From positions 412,372 through 476,371 of the forward strand of contig NC_133494.1 in the NCBI RefSeq assembly GCF_025370935.1: a stretch of DNA of 64,000 bases. Direction: 5' to 3'. The position numbers and the translations under genes are program-made. Below, piece after piece: positions 22,966-33,725 of this stretch (the first letter of the stretch is position 1; every line of letters starts with the position of its first letter). The DNA is from Choristoneura fumiferana. Its lineage: Eukaryota; Arthropoda; Insecta; Lepidoptera; Tortricidae. Below the pieces are notes generated by a model. That model did not search any database. It was not told where the DNA came from and saw nothing but the letters and a program-made list of their open reading frames with translations.

Positions 22966-23240
22966 GGTGGTAGGACCTTGTGCAAGGTCCGCCCGGATTG
23001 CTACCACCATCTTGCTCGCTAATCCTGCCGTGAAGCAGCAGTGCTTGCACTGTTGTGTTTCGGCGTGGAGAGTAAGACAGCCGGTGAAATTACTGGCACA
23101 TGAGGTATCCCATCTTAGGCCTCTAGGTTGGCAACGCGTCTGCAATACCCCCGGTGTTGCAGATGTTTGTGGGCGGTGGTGATCTCTTACCATCAGGAGA
23201 CCCACTTGCTCGTTTGCCATCCAGTCGAATAAAAAAAAAA
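22966..23240 (+). repeat. Repeat L2, plus strand, near full length
   Basis: Same block order as 20228-20497, ending CCAGTCGAATAAAAAAAA. Both strands stay open over about 200 bp, but this is shared by copies and is a repeat property. Confidence 0.85.
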
Positions 23241-23867
23241 GCAGGTTTTTGCAGGTGGTACGACTCATCGTATTCGATGAAGTCTCTTTAATGGAAACTG
23301 ATATTGCTATATATTTTTAAAAGGTACAGTTTTACATTTTTTTGATTATTTTGCTACAAAATATAAATTACTTACTTTAAAAAAATATTTTGCGAACTTA
23401 GTATGTGTAATTCGGATAATTTTCAAGTGTCACAGAACTCATGAAAAATACAATAGTTAGTTTGTTAAAATGTAGAATGGAGGTTACAATTTGTTCCAAA
23501 ACAATTTTGCCAAAGCGGTTCTACCTTTTTTGGCATATTTTTTGTCATAATCTCGTTTTACATAATATAATTGCATGCTTATCTAATATTAAGATAACTG
23601 TACTTTTATAATTTTATAATTGGTTCATATCCATTATCCTTGGTTATTATCCTTGTGGAAGAGCAGGGTCCCCTGGAACAGGCATTGTTTTCTTTAATAG
23701 GTGGCCCCAACCATGTTCTATTGTAACAATGTATTATTTAAACCAATAAACTTTTTTCATCTTTTTTTCTTTTTTCATTTTATGAGTAGTTATCAATCGC
23801 CGAAACTCATAGAACTAGTTCGCCGCTCTTCTGCCTGCTCCGGTGTCCGCCCGGTGTCCAGCCAGTA

Positions 23868-24055
23868 CCCTTAGTGTAAGTTTTCGGTTGCAAAATACGT
23901 CTCAATCGCTTTCGCGTTAAAATCTCAATTTGTATGGAAACATGAACATCGCACACGTTCCGCTAGAGGTGCTCTTCGTGTTTCCATACAAATTGAGATT
24001 TTAACGCCAACGCGATCGAGACGTATTTTGTAACCGAAAACTTACACTTAAGGGC
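23868..24055. mobile_element. Long-hairpin MITE M2, copy b
   Basis: CCCTTAGTGTAAGTTTTCGG arm with its inverted complement. First of three hairpin elements within 550 bp. Confidence 0.9.
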
Positions 24056-24063
24056 ACAGGTCC

Positions 24064-24186
24064 TTACTACGAAGTGCAAAATTCGAACTTCGTATCATGA
24101 TGCGGTCCCGCTGACACTTAATGACTTATTTAAAATGAGTGAGAGAGACGGTACGACACGAACTTCGATTTTCGAATTTAGTATTA
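24064..24186. mobile_element. Palindromic MITE M1, copy a (diverged)
   Basis: ATTCGAACTTCGTATCATGA arm against ACGACACGAACTTCGATTTT, with the GGTCCCGCTGACACTTA centre typical of the M1 family. Confidence 0.7.
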
Positions 24187-24229
24187 GGCCCCCAGTCCGC
24201 GGCCTAACTGATGTATGTACGTCACCAGT

Positions 24230-24418
24230 ACCCCTAGTGTAAGTTTTCGGTTACAAAATACGTCTCGATCGCGTTCGCGTTAAAATCTCAATTTGTATGG
24301 AAACACGAACAGCGCCTCTAGCGGAACGTTTGCGATGTTCGTGTTTCCATACAAATTGAGATTTTAACGCGAACGCGATCGAGACGTATTTTGTTACCGA
24401 AAACTTACACTAAGGGCA
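24230..24418. mobile_element. Long-hairpin MITE M2, copy c (centre inverted)
   Basis: Same arms as copy b, but the spacer between the TTTGTATGGAAACACGAAC arms reads in the opposite direction, with AGCGCCTCTAGCGGAACG first. Confidence 0.9.
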
Positions 24419-24669
24419 CAGCATTTATATCTGCCACAGCGGAACGTGCAAAAATATCTGACCGGCTCTAGAAATAGAGTCGTATGAGATATTTATGCAC
24501 GCTTGTTGTGGGAGATATTAGTGCTGGTAGTAGAATTGGATAACCAGTTGGTTAGATAGTTAATTCCTCAATGCTATATAAACTATTACTCGTTCTGTAG
24601 TTCTATAGTTATTATGCAACTGTATCGTAATAGGGGTCCTTAAGCCTCGTTTCATAATAGTGTCACATG

Positions 24670-25036
24670 AGTATTTTAAGGCCTAATTACGTTCAGTTGC
24701 ATAAAATATCTTATCTATATCCATATATTAAATCCTCTATCATGTGTTCAAGAACCATTGAGAATGACCTGTATTAACAAGAACTAGGTACTTAGGTATG
24801 TCTGCCCCACTAGCTGCGCCCTGCTGCGCGCGCGACTACCTGCTGCTGCGTGGTCGCCCCCCCCCCGTGCTGTAATGATGTATGAAATCTCATTACGATA
24901 CAGCCGTGTTCATAATAGAATCCAATGTCGTAATGCTGGTCATTACCTATGGTTTTTGAACGCATAATTGAGGATTTACTATATGGGTGTAGATAAACAT
25001 AGTTATGCAATTTATGAGGCATTAACATGATTAATA
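24670..25036. mobile_element. Inverted-repeat element M9
   Basis: 24676-24765 (AGGCCTAATTACGT, GTTGCATAAAATATCTTATC, ATTAAATCCTCTATCATG) is the diverged complement of about 24945-25036. The centre carries a poly-C run and GCTGTAATGATGTATGAAAT. A partial copy is at 60150-60310. Confidence 0.7.
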
Positions 25037-25334
25037 TTTTCAATTGCAATCAGGGTTATCACTGTTTGTTTAAAATTTTAATGGCATAGTTCGAATGTGA
25101 AATAGAACCTTTACACCTCGTATCGATACATAATACGTTACTGTTGTAAATAAAACACAGGCGAGCGCGTAGAACGCATTTAATACAACTCTTCCTCATC
25201 TTACAAACTTCTCACTCCCTATAACGTATAGCTATAGCTACGTACCTAACATCCCTCCACCAAAATTCTTACTTACTACAAGGAATTAAACAAACAATAA
25301 TGGGAATTTTAACTTATATTTTATAAGTGACTTT

Positions 25335-25455
25335 AGGTATATTTCTCAACCGTGGGTGCCGATAAGGCCGGGCCTCCCTTGGACCGAGAGGATCGGGGGT
25401 CGCGTGCGCGGGCTGCATCGGGGTCGGCGGCGTCGTTGGCCCTAACAGTTAGAAT
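25335..25455 (-). other. GC-rich frame fragment
   Basis: A GC-rich block in AT-rich DNA, open on the minus strand with an alanine/arginine-rich frame that includes ARARDPRSSRSKGGPALSAP. It is preceded by an acceptor-like TTCTAACTGTTAG. Could be an exon or a retrotransposon ORF fragment. Confidence 0.25.
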
Positions 25456-25511
25456 ACATAAATACATGCACAGTAAATAAGATTTTGTTAAAAATAACAA
25501 TAAAATATTTT

Positions 25512-25715
25512 TAACTAGCCGTTCGCATAATTCGGTTATTGTTCTCCCGCGGGAACATGCCATTTGCCCACCTGCGACGAATTTTCCGGGATAAACAATA
25601 TTCTATAATATGTCCTTACCGGGGTGTCAAACTACCTCCACACCAAATTTCATCTCAATCGGTTTTGCGGTCTAAGCGTGTAGATATAACTAACGGGACA
25701 ACAGACAGACATTGA
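25512..25715 (+). repeat. Dispersed repeat D2, partial
   Basis: ACTAGCCGTTCGCATAATTC, then CCACACCAAATTTCATCTCA, ATCGGTTTTGCGGTCTAAGC and ACAGACAGACATTG. Confidence 0.65.
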
Positions 25716-25887
25716 GATATTGGACTTTTCGGTCACCTGATGGTAAGATTAGTAAGTAATCACCGCCGCCCATGGACACATACAGCTTTATTACGACTGC
25801 GGGTGCGTTACCGGTCTGTCTAAAAGGGGAGGGGCTGAAGGGGACGGGGGGGGGGTGTAAAGGGGCAGGGGAGTTGGGCTTCCGGTT

Positions 25888-26038
25888 TTTTTTTTTTTTT
25901 TTATTCAACTGGATGGCAAACGAGCAAATGGGTCCCCTGATGGTAAGAGATCACCACCGCCCATAAACATCTGCAACACCAGGGGTATTGCAGACGCGTT
26001 GCCAACCTAGAGGTCTAAGATGGGATACCTCACGTATT
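25888..26038 (-). repeat. Repeat L2, minus strand, truncated
   Basis: Poly-T, ATTCAACTGGATGGCAAACG, through CTAAGATGGGATACCTCACG, then it stops. Confidence 0.75.
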
Positions 26039-26049
26039 TTTAACCAAAA

Positions 26050-26182
26050 ATCTGTGAATGTCGATTGTCATCACCCTAAAAGTTAGTAAAGGTCTAAGAG
26101 CATTTTCGCGTAGCAGCAAGGGATCCAGTAGCTGCCCTTGCTGCGCCATCTCAACATCTCAACTTTCCACCTTGTATGTATA
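26050..26182. mobile_element. MITE M14, right half only
   Basis: Nearly identical to 54465-54597: AATCTGTGAATGTCGATTGT, TTTTCGCGTAGCAGCAAGGG, GCCCTTGCTGCGCCATCTCA and TTTCCACCTTGTATGTATA. Confidence 0.75.
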
Positions 26183-26674
26183 TCGATGCTTAACACTATA
26201 TTTCATCTTTGCTAAGTTGTGGTTAATGCGCTCTGTAAGGAGACAACCCTAGTTGTAATTATTGATGTAGTAGTTGTATTCTCAGAAGTAGAAGCGGAAA
26301 AGACCGTGGGTAGCCGCCCGCCGCGCCCTCTCGAGGGAAATTTGCTCTTAAATAAATCAATTCTGTATGATACTGACGCCAGTGATGTATATTTTATGTG
26401 AGATTTTACGCCTTTTTTTTATTTCATGAAATTTAGCTAATTCTCATCAGTAATAACTATTTGAGTGTTAACCTAATAATATAAGGTTTTGTGTTAGAAA
26501 GTAGGTACAATATGAGTTTGCAAACGAACAATTACATAGTGCACTAGAAATGGTACAGTCGCCCAACAAAGTAAGAAAAAACAATGAAGCTGTTTGTCAC
26601 ACTGACTTGTAAATATGGTATGAGGATAATTGACCCTGAGAAAAATTGCATTACCCGTTGGATAGCGTTGAACG

Positions 26675-26893
26675 AATTTTTCACAGACGAAGTAGCGGGT
26701 AAAAGCTTGTTGCCCGCGATGAATTCGTTTATCCCTATCCCGCGGGAACTATGAAACTTTCATTGTTTGGTCTATGGGACTCAAATTGTTTGTGTATCGA
26801 ATTTCATCTCAATCGGTTCAGCGGTTTAGACATGATAAGGTAACTAACAAACAAACGGAATCACAAACTTTTGCGTTTATAACATTAGTAGGA
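26675..26893 (+). repeat. Dispersed repeat D2
   Basis: GACGAAGTAGCGGGTAAAAG, TCGAATTTCATCTCAATCGG, TTCAGCGGTTTAGACATGAT and TTATAACATTAGTAGGATT. Confidence 0.7.
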
Positions 26894-27061
26894 TTAAAAA
26901 ACATTTTCTAAAAAAGACGATGTGCGTCTCCGCTAAAACAAGCAAGAGAAATTAGTGTAGGTAATTAATAATAATAATAATAATTTGAATCTGCGCAAAG
27001 TGACACCTAACTCAATCAATTACCTGCTTTCTCAGATGTTTACTCTTTAACACTGGCCGTG

Positions 27062-27532
27062 ATGGCAGAGTTAGCCGCACCTCAGATGGCAACCAACACT
27101 CTTAGAATTAATTCACCATCGAAAGAAGACTACGGTTTGGAGAGCATCAGCGAAGAATTACCCATAGTGGAACCCGAAAGACCAGTCTTCAGGAGCCCAC
27201 AACTCAGGTTCTCACTTAACCCCGCTCTATCACCACAACGACCTGCAATCCCTCAAGCACACAAGAAGCCATCTGTGAAATTCCCGATCCCTCGAGCCGT
27301 TATGGGACCTAAACTACCAAAAATGCCAGCTAAAAAAGAACCAGTAATGATAACCGTTGCAAATGCACCTGCAAGACCTGTTAATCCAAATGTGCATAAA
27401 CCGCCTAGTGGTCACGATCAGAACGTGACCGAAGAACGAGGGAAATTGCGGCGTGGAGATTTGGATATAAGCGCTTATCAACTAAAAGTCAAGATCCTCC
27501 ACTTGATGGAGCAAGTTATATATCACACACAG
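27062..27532 (+). CDS. Unknown three-exon gene, exon 1
   Basis: First recognised exon of a gene joined from 27062-27532, 29286-29428 and 30689-30815. The total is 741 bp, 246 residues plus stop. The start is the ATG at 27062, which has a good context (G at -3 and +4). The frame is open upstream to an acceptor-like TTTCTCAG at 27035, so an upstream exon is possible. The exon ends at a CAG/GTACTG donor in phase 0. The N-terminal 120 residues are proline- and lysine-rich and look disordered (for example PKLPKMPAKKEP). From about residue 135 the sequence becomes helical (LKVKILHLMEQVIYHTQ). No family recognised. Confidence 0.7.
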
Positions 27533-27617
27533 GTACTGTTCTTCCTCTTCCACGTCCACGACTACTTGTTCGTTGCGCTGTCAGGTTACCTCGGGTACGG
27601 CTCGCGAGGGTGACGTC

Positions 27618-27790
27618 TTTACCAGCCCGGACAATACCGACATAGAATCGATCTGGTTGGGAATGTTAGAGCGGTATTTATTCATACCGGGTAGATATTG
27701 CGTGGCCGGAATTTACTGCGCTGTTATTTCTAAGCCGTTTGGGCTACCAAATATCAGGTTGGTATTGCTCGGCCGGTAAAGTCATGTCGG
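27618..27790. mobile_element. MITE M10, copy 1, in intron 1 of the unknown gene
   Basis: Starts TTTACCAGCCCGGACAATAC and ends CTCGGCCGGTAAA. The two are imperfect inverted repeats about 80 bp past the donor. Related right ends occur at 38460-38612. Confidence 0.65.
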
Positions 27791-28130
27791 TTTTGAGTGC
27801 TCTCCGCTCACGAGATATCTATGTAAAGAAAAGAGATGCTGACTGCCCATCAATATCAATTGCAGTGAGAGTGCAGATGTGCCGACTGCAATCGAACTGC
27901 AACGAAAAATGTAGATGCAGTTACGTTGCAGTTGGAATGTAGTGAGTATACTGGCCCTAACAATTTGAATACTTATTTGAAGAAGGCTTAAGGTGAAAAA
28001 TAAATAAATTCCATGTACCTAGGTATCAATATCACCAAATGAACGACCACAGGGGATTGTTGCGTATTTGATAAAGCGCAATTCTAATTTTCAATTAATG
28101 CATGACCAGAAGCGTCTTTACCTATAAAGT

Positions 28131-28336
28131 ACAATTCAATAGAATCTGACAATTTTCTACATATTTAAGACACCCTATCGTGGGCACACTTGATTATATA
28201 TGTCCCTGTTGTTGCAATTATCATCTAAAAGGAATCAAAAAAGAATAATAGTCACATCACAAAGCCTTAGGCAGCCCAGTGTTTATATTAGTAGGCTGGA
28301 AGTGTTTACAGGATTGTCAGATATCTATTGAATTGG
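28131..28336. mobile_element. Short TIR element M11
   Basis: CAATTCAATAGAATCTGACA at the left, with ATTGTCAGATATCTATTGAA as its complement at the right, differing by a 2-bp indel. Confidence 0.7.
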
Positions 28337-28344
28337 AGTTTAGT

Positions 28345-28680
28345 GCAGGGTGTGCGTTGCACACGGGCGCAGCGGTGTTAGGGGCGCCGGCCGCGGCCCT
28401 TTGTACCATATTTGACCGCGCGGTTCCTAGATGGCGCTAAAGTAATAATTGCACACGGGCGCTACATGGGCTAAAGACGCCGCTGTGCATGACTAAACTT
28501 TGTTAGATTTAGGAGCCTGCTGTTTGTTTGCATTGCATCGGCCGGTGCTTGCCGGGCGGCTCGGCGCCGGCGCCGGTATGCGTGTGTGCGCGCATCTACC
28601 CCCTTGACTAAAAAAAAATGTCTGCGCCGTGTCCGCGCCGCCGCGCATTCCCGGCCGCTGCAATGTAGTTAAGCTACCTA
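28345..28680. other. GC-rich stretch in intron 1
   Basis: GGCGCCGGCCGCGGCCC and GCGCCGGCGCCGG blocks with two GCACACGGGCGC words. It may be an internal promoter or a repeat. No open frame with recognisable domains. Confidence 0.35.
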
Positions 28681-28986
28681 CCCATTATCTCAAAATTTAA
28701 AAAAAAAACATGAGCATGGCCTTGAATTCAATTCTACTTTACTTAACAGTTACTATTACATTAAATAATTTCTCTAAAATATTCCTTCCAACGAATGAAC
28801 GGAAATTCTGCTGTAAAATTGTTATCTGGCTCCGATTTTCGTAAAACTCGCTAGCGAATTACATACAACACGCCTACACGGTACAGTAGGCAGTATAATC
28901 CTCAGCGTTTTGAGTGCGCGAACTATACGCGACGCGATTGGGGGGCACGGTCCGATCCGCCCCCCCTCCCCGCAACAGTGACAGAA

Positions 28987-29111
28987 GGGCTACTACGAAA
29001 CTCGAAGTTCGGATCGTACCGTCCCTCTCGCTCTCGTATTAAATATTATAAGTGTCAGAGGAACCGCACGACACGAACCTCGAGTTTCGACTTTCGTAGT
29101 AGAGTAGCCCT
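28987..29111. mobile_element. Palindromic MITE M1, copy b
   Basis: GGGCTACTACGAAACTCGAA arm and its complement, with the CCCTCTCGCTCTCGTATT centre. Lies in intron 1 of the unknown gene, about 175 bp before exon 2. Confidence 0.85.
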
Positions 29112-29285
29112 GCTGCTCCGCCGGCACCGGTGCTCTACGTTTCATAACTGTTAGGATGTTACCACACTAATAGATAGATCGACGAACGCTGCCATCTATC
29201 GATGGTAGAATGGATTGGTCGACGTCGATCGAGCAACAGTTCGCGGCAAGTCAGAAAATTATGATTATTATGGTTCTATTTGCAG

Positions 29286-29428
29286 GATGGTAACATGGTG
29301 CAAGTGGAGGAGATGGCGGCCAAATACCACTTGACCAAGCAGTACCGCATGGCGTTTATATGCTTAAAGATGGACGAGGTCAAAAATGAGATGCACGCCA
29401 TGCTTACCTATCTCGAAAAACATAAAAA
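29286..29428 (+). CDS. Unknown three-exon gene, exon 2
   Basis: Follows an ATTTGCAG acceptor and is entered in phase 0. It reads 47 codons plus two bases: DGNMVQVEEMAAKYHLTK, then a lysine- and methionine-rich helical stretch ending in LEKHK. The donor AA/GTAAAT is in phase 2. Reading straight through gives an immediate TAA, so a short isoform ending here is possible. The continuous open frame across both junctions supports the model. Confidence 0.72.
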
Positions 29429-29804
29429 GTAAATATTCCGCTACTCGTATTAATAATTAAGTACCGTGTATCCACACACGGCTATGAGAGAAACGTCAGT
29501 GTTGTTAATTTAATGCAAATTCCTTTTATTCATAAATGCCATTGATTAAACCTAAATTTGTCTTTCGGAGCTTACGTTTCATTAGCGAAATATCGTAAGA
29601 TGGCGTTAGTATTGAGAGATTTGACGTTACAGTCTTGCGTGCGATTGAAAATATTTTTAGTTATTAATTTACATTTCCATTCTTCCCGTTTCATTCTCAA
29701 CAATAAATCAAACAACTAGATAAGAGTGCCACTACCACGATAGTTTTTTGGCGCATAAGCCATAGTTGACAACCTTAGAGCGACCGCCGAGCGTAGGTAT
29801 GAAA

Positions 29805-29940
29805 AACCGGCCAAGACGTGTCGGATACGCCCAAAATAGGGTTCCGTAGCCATTACGAAAAAAATAAGCAATATTTTTCTAAGGATTTCGTATTTTATAC
29901 GGAATCTTCCAAGTTTATACCTTAGCGTACTCTTAAACTA
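29805..29940 (+). repeat. 5' segment of dispersed repeat D3, in intron 2
   Basis: AAACCGGCCAAGACGTGTCG, ACGCCCAAAATAGGGTTCCG and GATTTCGTATTTTATACGGA match 10425-10525. Confidence 0.7.
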
Positions 29941-30165
29941 CCTACTAATAATTCTCAAGCAACAGCCGTTTTAGTTTTCCTAGAAAGTTTTAGTTTTACT
30001 TTACTTACTACTATACTAACGAACTATCTGTTTTGTGACGCATCGCAAAAACTTCCCATCTGATTCGCATCGCGCATTCCTGCGTATTCCTGCGATATCA
30101 TATATGTATATTAGGCATGGTGACCTGCACTAACGCTTTGGCGCACGACATCGTATCACAGCAAT

Positions 30166-30586
30166 GAGGGCTATCGCGTATGAATTCGCCGCTAGAGGCG
30201 CTAGTGTAGCGTGAGGTCTCCGAAATGTCAAATCTCATAGTTTTTGGGTGAGCTACGCGGGTTTATTTATAATTAGAATAATTTTGTGAATATTTTGCAA
30301 TATCTGAAATTAATTATGGTAAATATGCGTTCCGGGGCAATGAATGTGTGTGTTTTGAGACAGTTTTGTCTTTCGGAAACCTTTGTCCTCCCTTTTTTCT
30401 GAACAAAACGGGGACTATTCAACACTGTGGCATGCTCGATATTTTTATGGTACGGTTTTAAGGTGTCTTAAATATGATTTTAATCTAAACTTTGTTTTCA
30501 CGCCCGTAATAACAGACTTCGAAAGCCATACTTAAAAACCTCACGCAACAGTGCGCCATCTAGTGAGACAAAAAACGATAGCCCTC
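30166..30586. mobile_element. TIR element M12, in intron 2
   Basis: GAGGGCTATCGCG to ACGATAGCCCTC ends, with a second conserved pair of TAGAGGCGC / GCGCCATCTA and GTGAGGT / ACCTCACG. About 420 bp, no transposase. Confidence 0.7.
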
Positions 30587-30688
30587 ATTCGCATAGTTTT
30601 AGTTCCTGCGATGCGGCGTCGCATCAGTCGCATCGCAGTTTTGTGTGGGCTCCCACAACTGGACTTAATACATTTTTTTTTCACACAG

Positions 30689-30815
30689 CAAAGATGATAA
30701 AGAATCATTACTTACGGTGATGCATCATATATATTACTACACGCACATGCTTCAGAAGAACATCGACATAACTTACGCTGTCGAGTACCTCTTAGAACAT
30801 TTTTCGGAAATGTAA
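30689..30815 (+). CDS. Unknown three-exon gene, exon 3 (terminal)
   Basis: Begins after TTTTTTTCACACAG. Its first base completes an AAC codon from exon 2, then 41 codons run to a TAA at 30813-30815. The encoded stretch is helical and tyrosine-rich (HHIYYYTHMLQKNIDITYAV) and ends LEHFSEM. The matching phases at both junctions (0 and 2), strong splice sites and composition unlike the surrounding repeats make this a real host gene. Its function is not known to me. Confidence 0.72.
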
Positions 30816-31004
30816 CCCCCTCCCCTATTTTGGACCGGTGCCTCAATCAAGATATCAAGTTGTTTATGCGCATACACTGTAGTGTAAGTCATACGATATA
30901 TGGCCGAGGCAGCATTACGGTTATACAAACCGCCGCGGTTTTTAACCGCGTGACTTGTTATACAAGTTAACTTATAAAGAGATTTATCCATAACCTAACC
31001 AACT

Positions 31005-31590
31005 AAAAGTTAGGAACCCCCCCCCCCGACTTTGTCACAACATGGCTAAAAACCATCGCTAGAAAACCTGATTTCGAATAAAAAAAACAGCAATTCAAAT
31101 CGGTCCACCCGTTTAAGAGCTACGGTGCCACAGAAAGACACACAGACAAACATAGCGGTCAAACTTGCAACACCCATCTTTCACTTCAAAGTTCAATATC
31201 TCAAAAACTGCTGAACCGATTTTGATAAAACATATCTAAGAACCATCGCAAGATAACCTGGTGTCAAATAAAAAAACCGCATTCAAATCGGTCCACCCGT
31301 TTAAGAGCTACGGTGCCACAGAAAGACACACAGACAAACATAGCGGTCAAACTTGCAACACCCATCTTTTTGTAACCCCGACATTGTCACTTCAAAGTTC
31401 AATATCTCAAAAACTGCTGAACCGATTTTGATAAAACATATCTAAGAACCATCGCAAGATAACCTGGTGTCAAATAAAAAAACCGTATTCAAATCGGTCC
31501 ACCCGTTTAAGAGCTATGGCGCCACGGACAGACACACAAAGCGGTCAAACTTATAACATCCCTCTTTTTGCGTCGGGGGTTAAAAACCGC
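31005..31590 (+). repeat. Three tandem copies of dispersed repeat D1
   Basis: Units near 31005-31180, 31181-31370 and 31371-31590. Each has AACCGATTTTGATAAAACAT, CCACCCGTTTAAGAGCTA and AGCGGTCAAACTT. The second and third are nearly identical, so they look like a recent tandem duplication. Confidence 0.85.
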
Positions 31591-31611
31591 CAGTGCGGCC
31601 GCTTGCATTAA

Positions 31612-31925
31612 TTTCATCATCCCATCATCCCAGCCTATATAAGTCCCACTGCAGGGCACAGGCCTCCTCACGGAATAAGAGGGCTTGGGCAGTAGTTCCC
31701 ACGCGGGCCCAGTGCGGATTGGGAACTTCACACACACCGTTGAATTGCCTCGCAGGTTTGTTGCGCAGGTTTCCTCACGATGTTTTCCTTCACCATAAAG
31801 CTCGTGGTAAATTTCAAATGTAATTCCGCACATGAATTTCGAAAAACTCAGAGGTGCGAGCCGGGGTTTGAACCCACGATCCTCTGCTTGAGAGGCCATA
31901 GGTCAAACCACTCGGCCACCACGGC
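31612..31925 (-). repeat. tRNA-derived SINE S1, minus strand, near full length
   Basis: CATCCCAGCCTATATAAGTC tail, GAGGGCTTGGGCAGTAGTTC, GGGCCCAGTGCGGATTGGGA, and the tRNA-like head GGGGTTTGAACCCACGATCC to GGCCACCACGGC. Confidence 0.85.
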
Positions 31926-32039
31926 TCCCATTGCATTAATTTACTCTATATCTATTATTCGTGTAATTTACCTTAATTCATAAAAACCGCGGCGGTTTAG
32001 ACGTCGTGCGACCTAGGCCACAGACGCCACAGTTGGCGT

Positions 32040-32135
32040 TGCATTCCCACGTCGTCCAAGGTGAGGTGAGATGGGAGACCTCCTCTCAGAATGCGAGGGC
32101 TTGGGCCGAAGTTTCCACACGGGTTTACCAAACTT
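32040..32135 (-). repeat. SINE S1 fragment
   Basis: GAGACCTCCTCTCAGAATGC, GAGGGCTTGGGCCGAAGTTT and CCACACGGG only. Confidence 0.5.
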
Positions 32136-32334
32136 TTTCATCACACTTGCTCGTAAACAGTGTCGTAACATGCAGGCTACCTTGGTTGCAACCCCCCAAA
32201 TAAAACCCTCGACCTTTATGTGCTTCTCATGAAACCCGTGGTCGGTAAGTGAGTCATTGCCCGTACTAATTTTTTTGTCATGAAGCCCAAGGTCGGTAAA
32301 TGAGTGTGATACTGCATGGCGTGCTGGCGTGCAG

Positions 32335-32410
32335 GAGCACGTCGGGCACATGCTGCGGGGGGAGGGGGAGGGCGGCGCGGAGGCTGGCGCTGCCAAGAGC
32401 GTAGTCAGCG
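32335..32410 (+). CDS. Possible orphan exon (GC-rich)
   Basis: A GC-rich island flanked by GGCGTGCAG and GCG/GTATGG, open in one frame as EHVGHMLRGEGEGGAEAG, then AAKSVVS. If unspliced the frame stops at 32425. The composition differs from the repeats around it, but no partner exon or family was found, so it may be chance or a pseudo-exon. Confidence 0.2.
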
Positions 32411-32794
32411 GTATGGGCAATTTTTGAAAAAATATTAGTTTTTCTTTTACAAATATACAATTTTACTCGCAAATGTGATGAAAAACATTGTATGTCGCAC
32501 GGGCGGTACTAGAATTACGAACATCGACTCATTAAAGCCCTCAGTCTTCGACTTCGGGCTTCTAATAGACTCTCGTTCGTAATTCCTTGTTTACCGCCCT
32601 TAAGACACAAAGTACTATAGTACACCGCGAGTGAAGCGAACTCATTTGACTTAGTTTAACTTAGATCCATACAACTCCATAGACGCCCGGTGCCTCTGTT
32701 GCACCTTTAACAACAACGTCCATCAATGACACTATTCTCCATTTGTTCTAACATGATACAAATGACACATGATGATTGTAACTTTGTAAGGGTC

Positions 32795-33048
32795 ATCATC
32801 ATCATCAGGGCACAGGCCTCCCCTCAGAATGAGAGGGCTTGGGCAGTAGATTGGGAACTTTACACACACCGTTGAATTGCTTCGCAGGTTTGTGCAGGTT
32901 TCCTCACGATGTTTTCCTTAAGCTCGTGGTAACTTTCAAATGTTATTCCGCACATGAATTTCGAAAAACTCAGAGGTGCGAGCCGGGGTTTGAACCCACG
33001 ATCCTCTGCTTGAGAGGCCATAGGTCAAACCACTCGGCCACCACGGCT
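32795..33048 (-). repeat. tRNA-derived SINE S1, minus strand
   Basis: ATCATCATCATCAGGGCACA tail, then GAGAGGGCTTGGGCAGTAGA and the tRNA-like head through GGCCACCACGGC. Two internal deletions relative to the copy at 31612-31925. Confidence 0.8.
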
Positions 33049-33360
33049 TATAAGGAGGTAACTAATTTTAATTCTTCCAACAAAGATGATGCTTGAAAAA
33101 GTGAAACCCCATGAAAACTGCTGATTGTTCGAATATTTGAATTCAAATTAGCTATAACAAATTTTTAAGTTACTGCGTGCGTAGGCACTGTGTTATATTA
33201 ATTTCCTTTCTTTAATGAACGCCTTTACAATTTGCTAGAGGCCGCAATTGCTAGAGGTGAGCGTTATCGGTAAAAATAAAAGCGGTAAAATAAACGAACT
33301 TATTATTAATTTGCAAGATTGTTCGTCAGAGTCGGAAAGTGACACTCCAAATGTTGAATT
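33049..33360. other. Intergenic stretch, nothing recognised
   Basis: AT-rich, no frame or repeat boundary seen. Confidence 0.5.
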
Positions 33361-33725
33361 ATCATCATCATCATCATGTCAGCCGAAAGACGTCCACTGC
33401 TGGACATAGGCCTCCCCCAAGGCTCTCCACTCAGACCGGTCTTGTGCTTTTCGGATCCACCGCGATCCCGCGATCTTAACCAGGTCGTCGCTCCATCTTG
33501 TTGGAGGCCTACCGACAGCTCGTCTCCCGGCCTTTGGCCCCATCGGCCATCAGTCCTGCGAGCAACGTGCCCCGCCCACAGTCACTTCAGTTTCGCAATT
33601 CTTCGGGCTATGTCGGTAACCTTAGCTCTACTGCGGATATCATCATTTCTGATTCTATCCCGCAGAGAAACCTGAGCATAGCCCTCTCCATAGCCCTCTG
33701 AGTGACTTTGAGCTTCCTCATGAGA
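33361..33725 (-). pseudogene. RTE-type LINE C-terminus and ATGATG tail
   Basis: On the minus strand the frame contains VTDIARRIAKLKW, AGHVAR, WGQRPGDELS and RSRDRGGSEKHKTG. This is the arrangement at the C-terminal end of RTE-type polymerases, with frameshifts between blocks. The element ends with the ATGATGATGATGAT tail at 33361. Endonuclease and polymerase cores are absent. The same remnant, more truncated, is at 13966-14185. Confidence 0.7.

Noticed and set aside
22891..23268. 125-codon minus-strand frame
   Set aside because: Antisense reading of repeat L2.
31507..31899. 130-codon minus-strand frame
   Set aside because: Translation of SINE S1 and D1 repeats. A similar frame appears at 40784 in another SINE copy.
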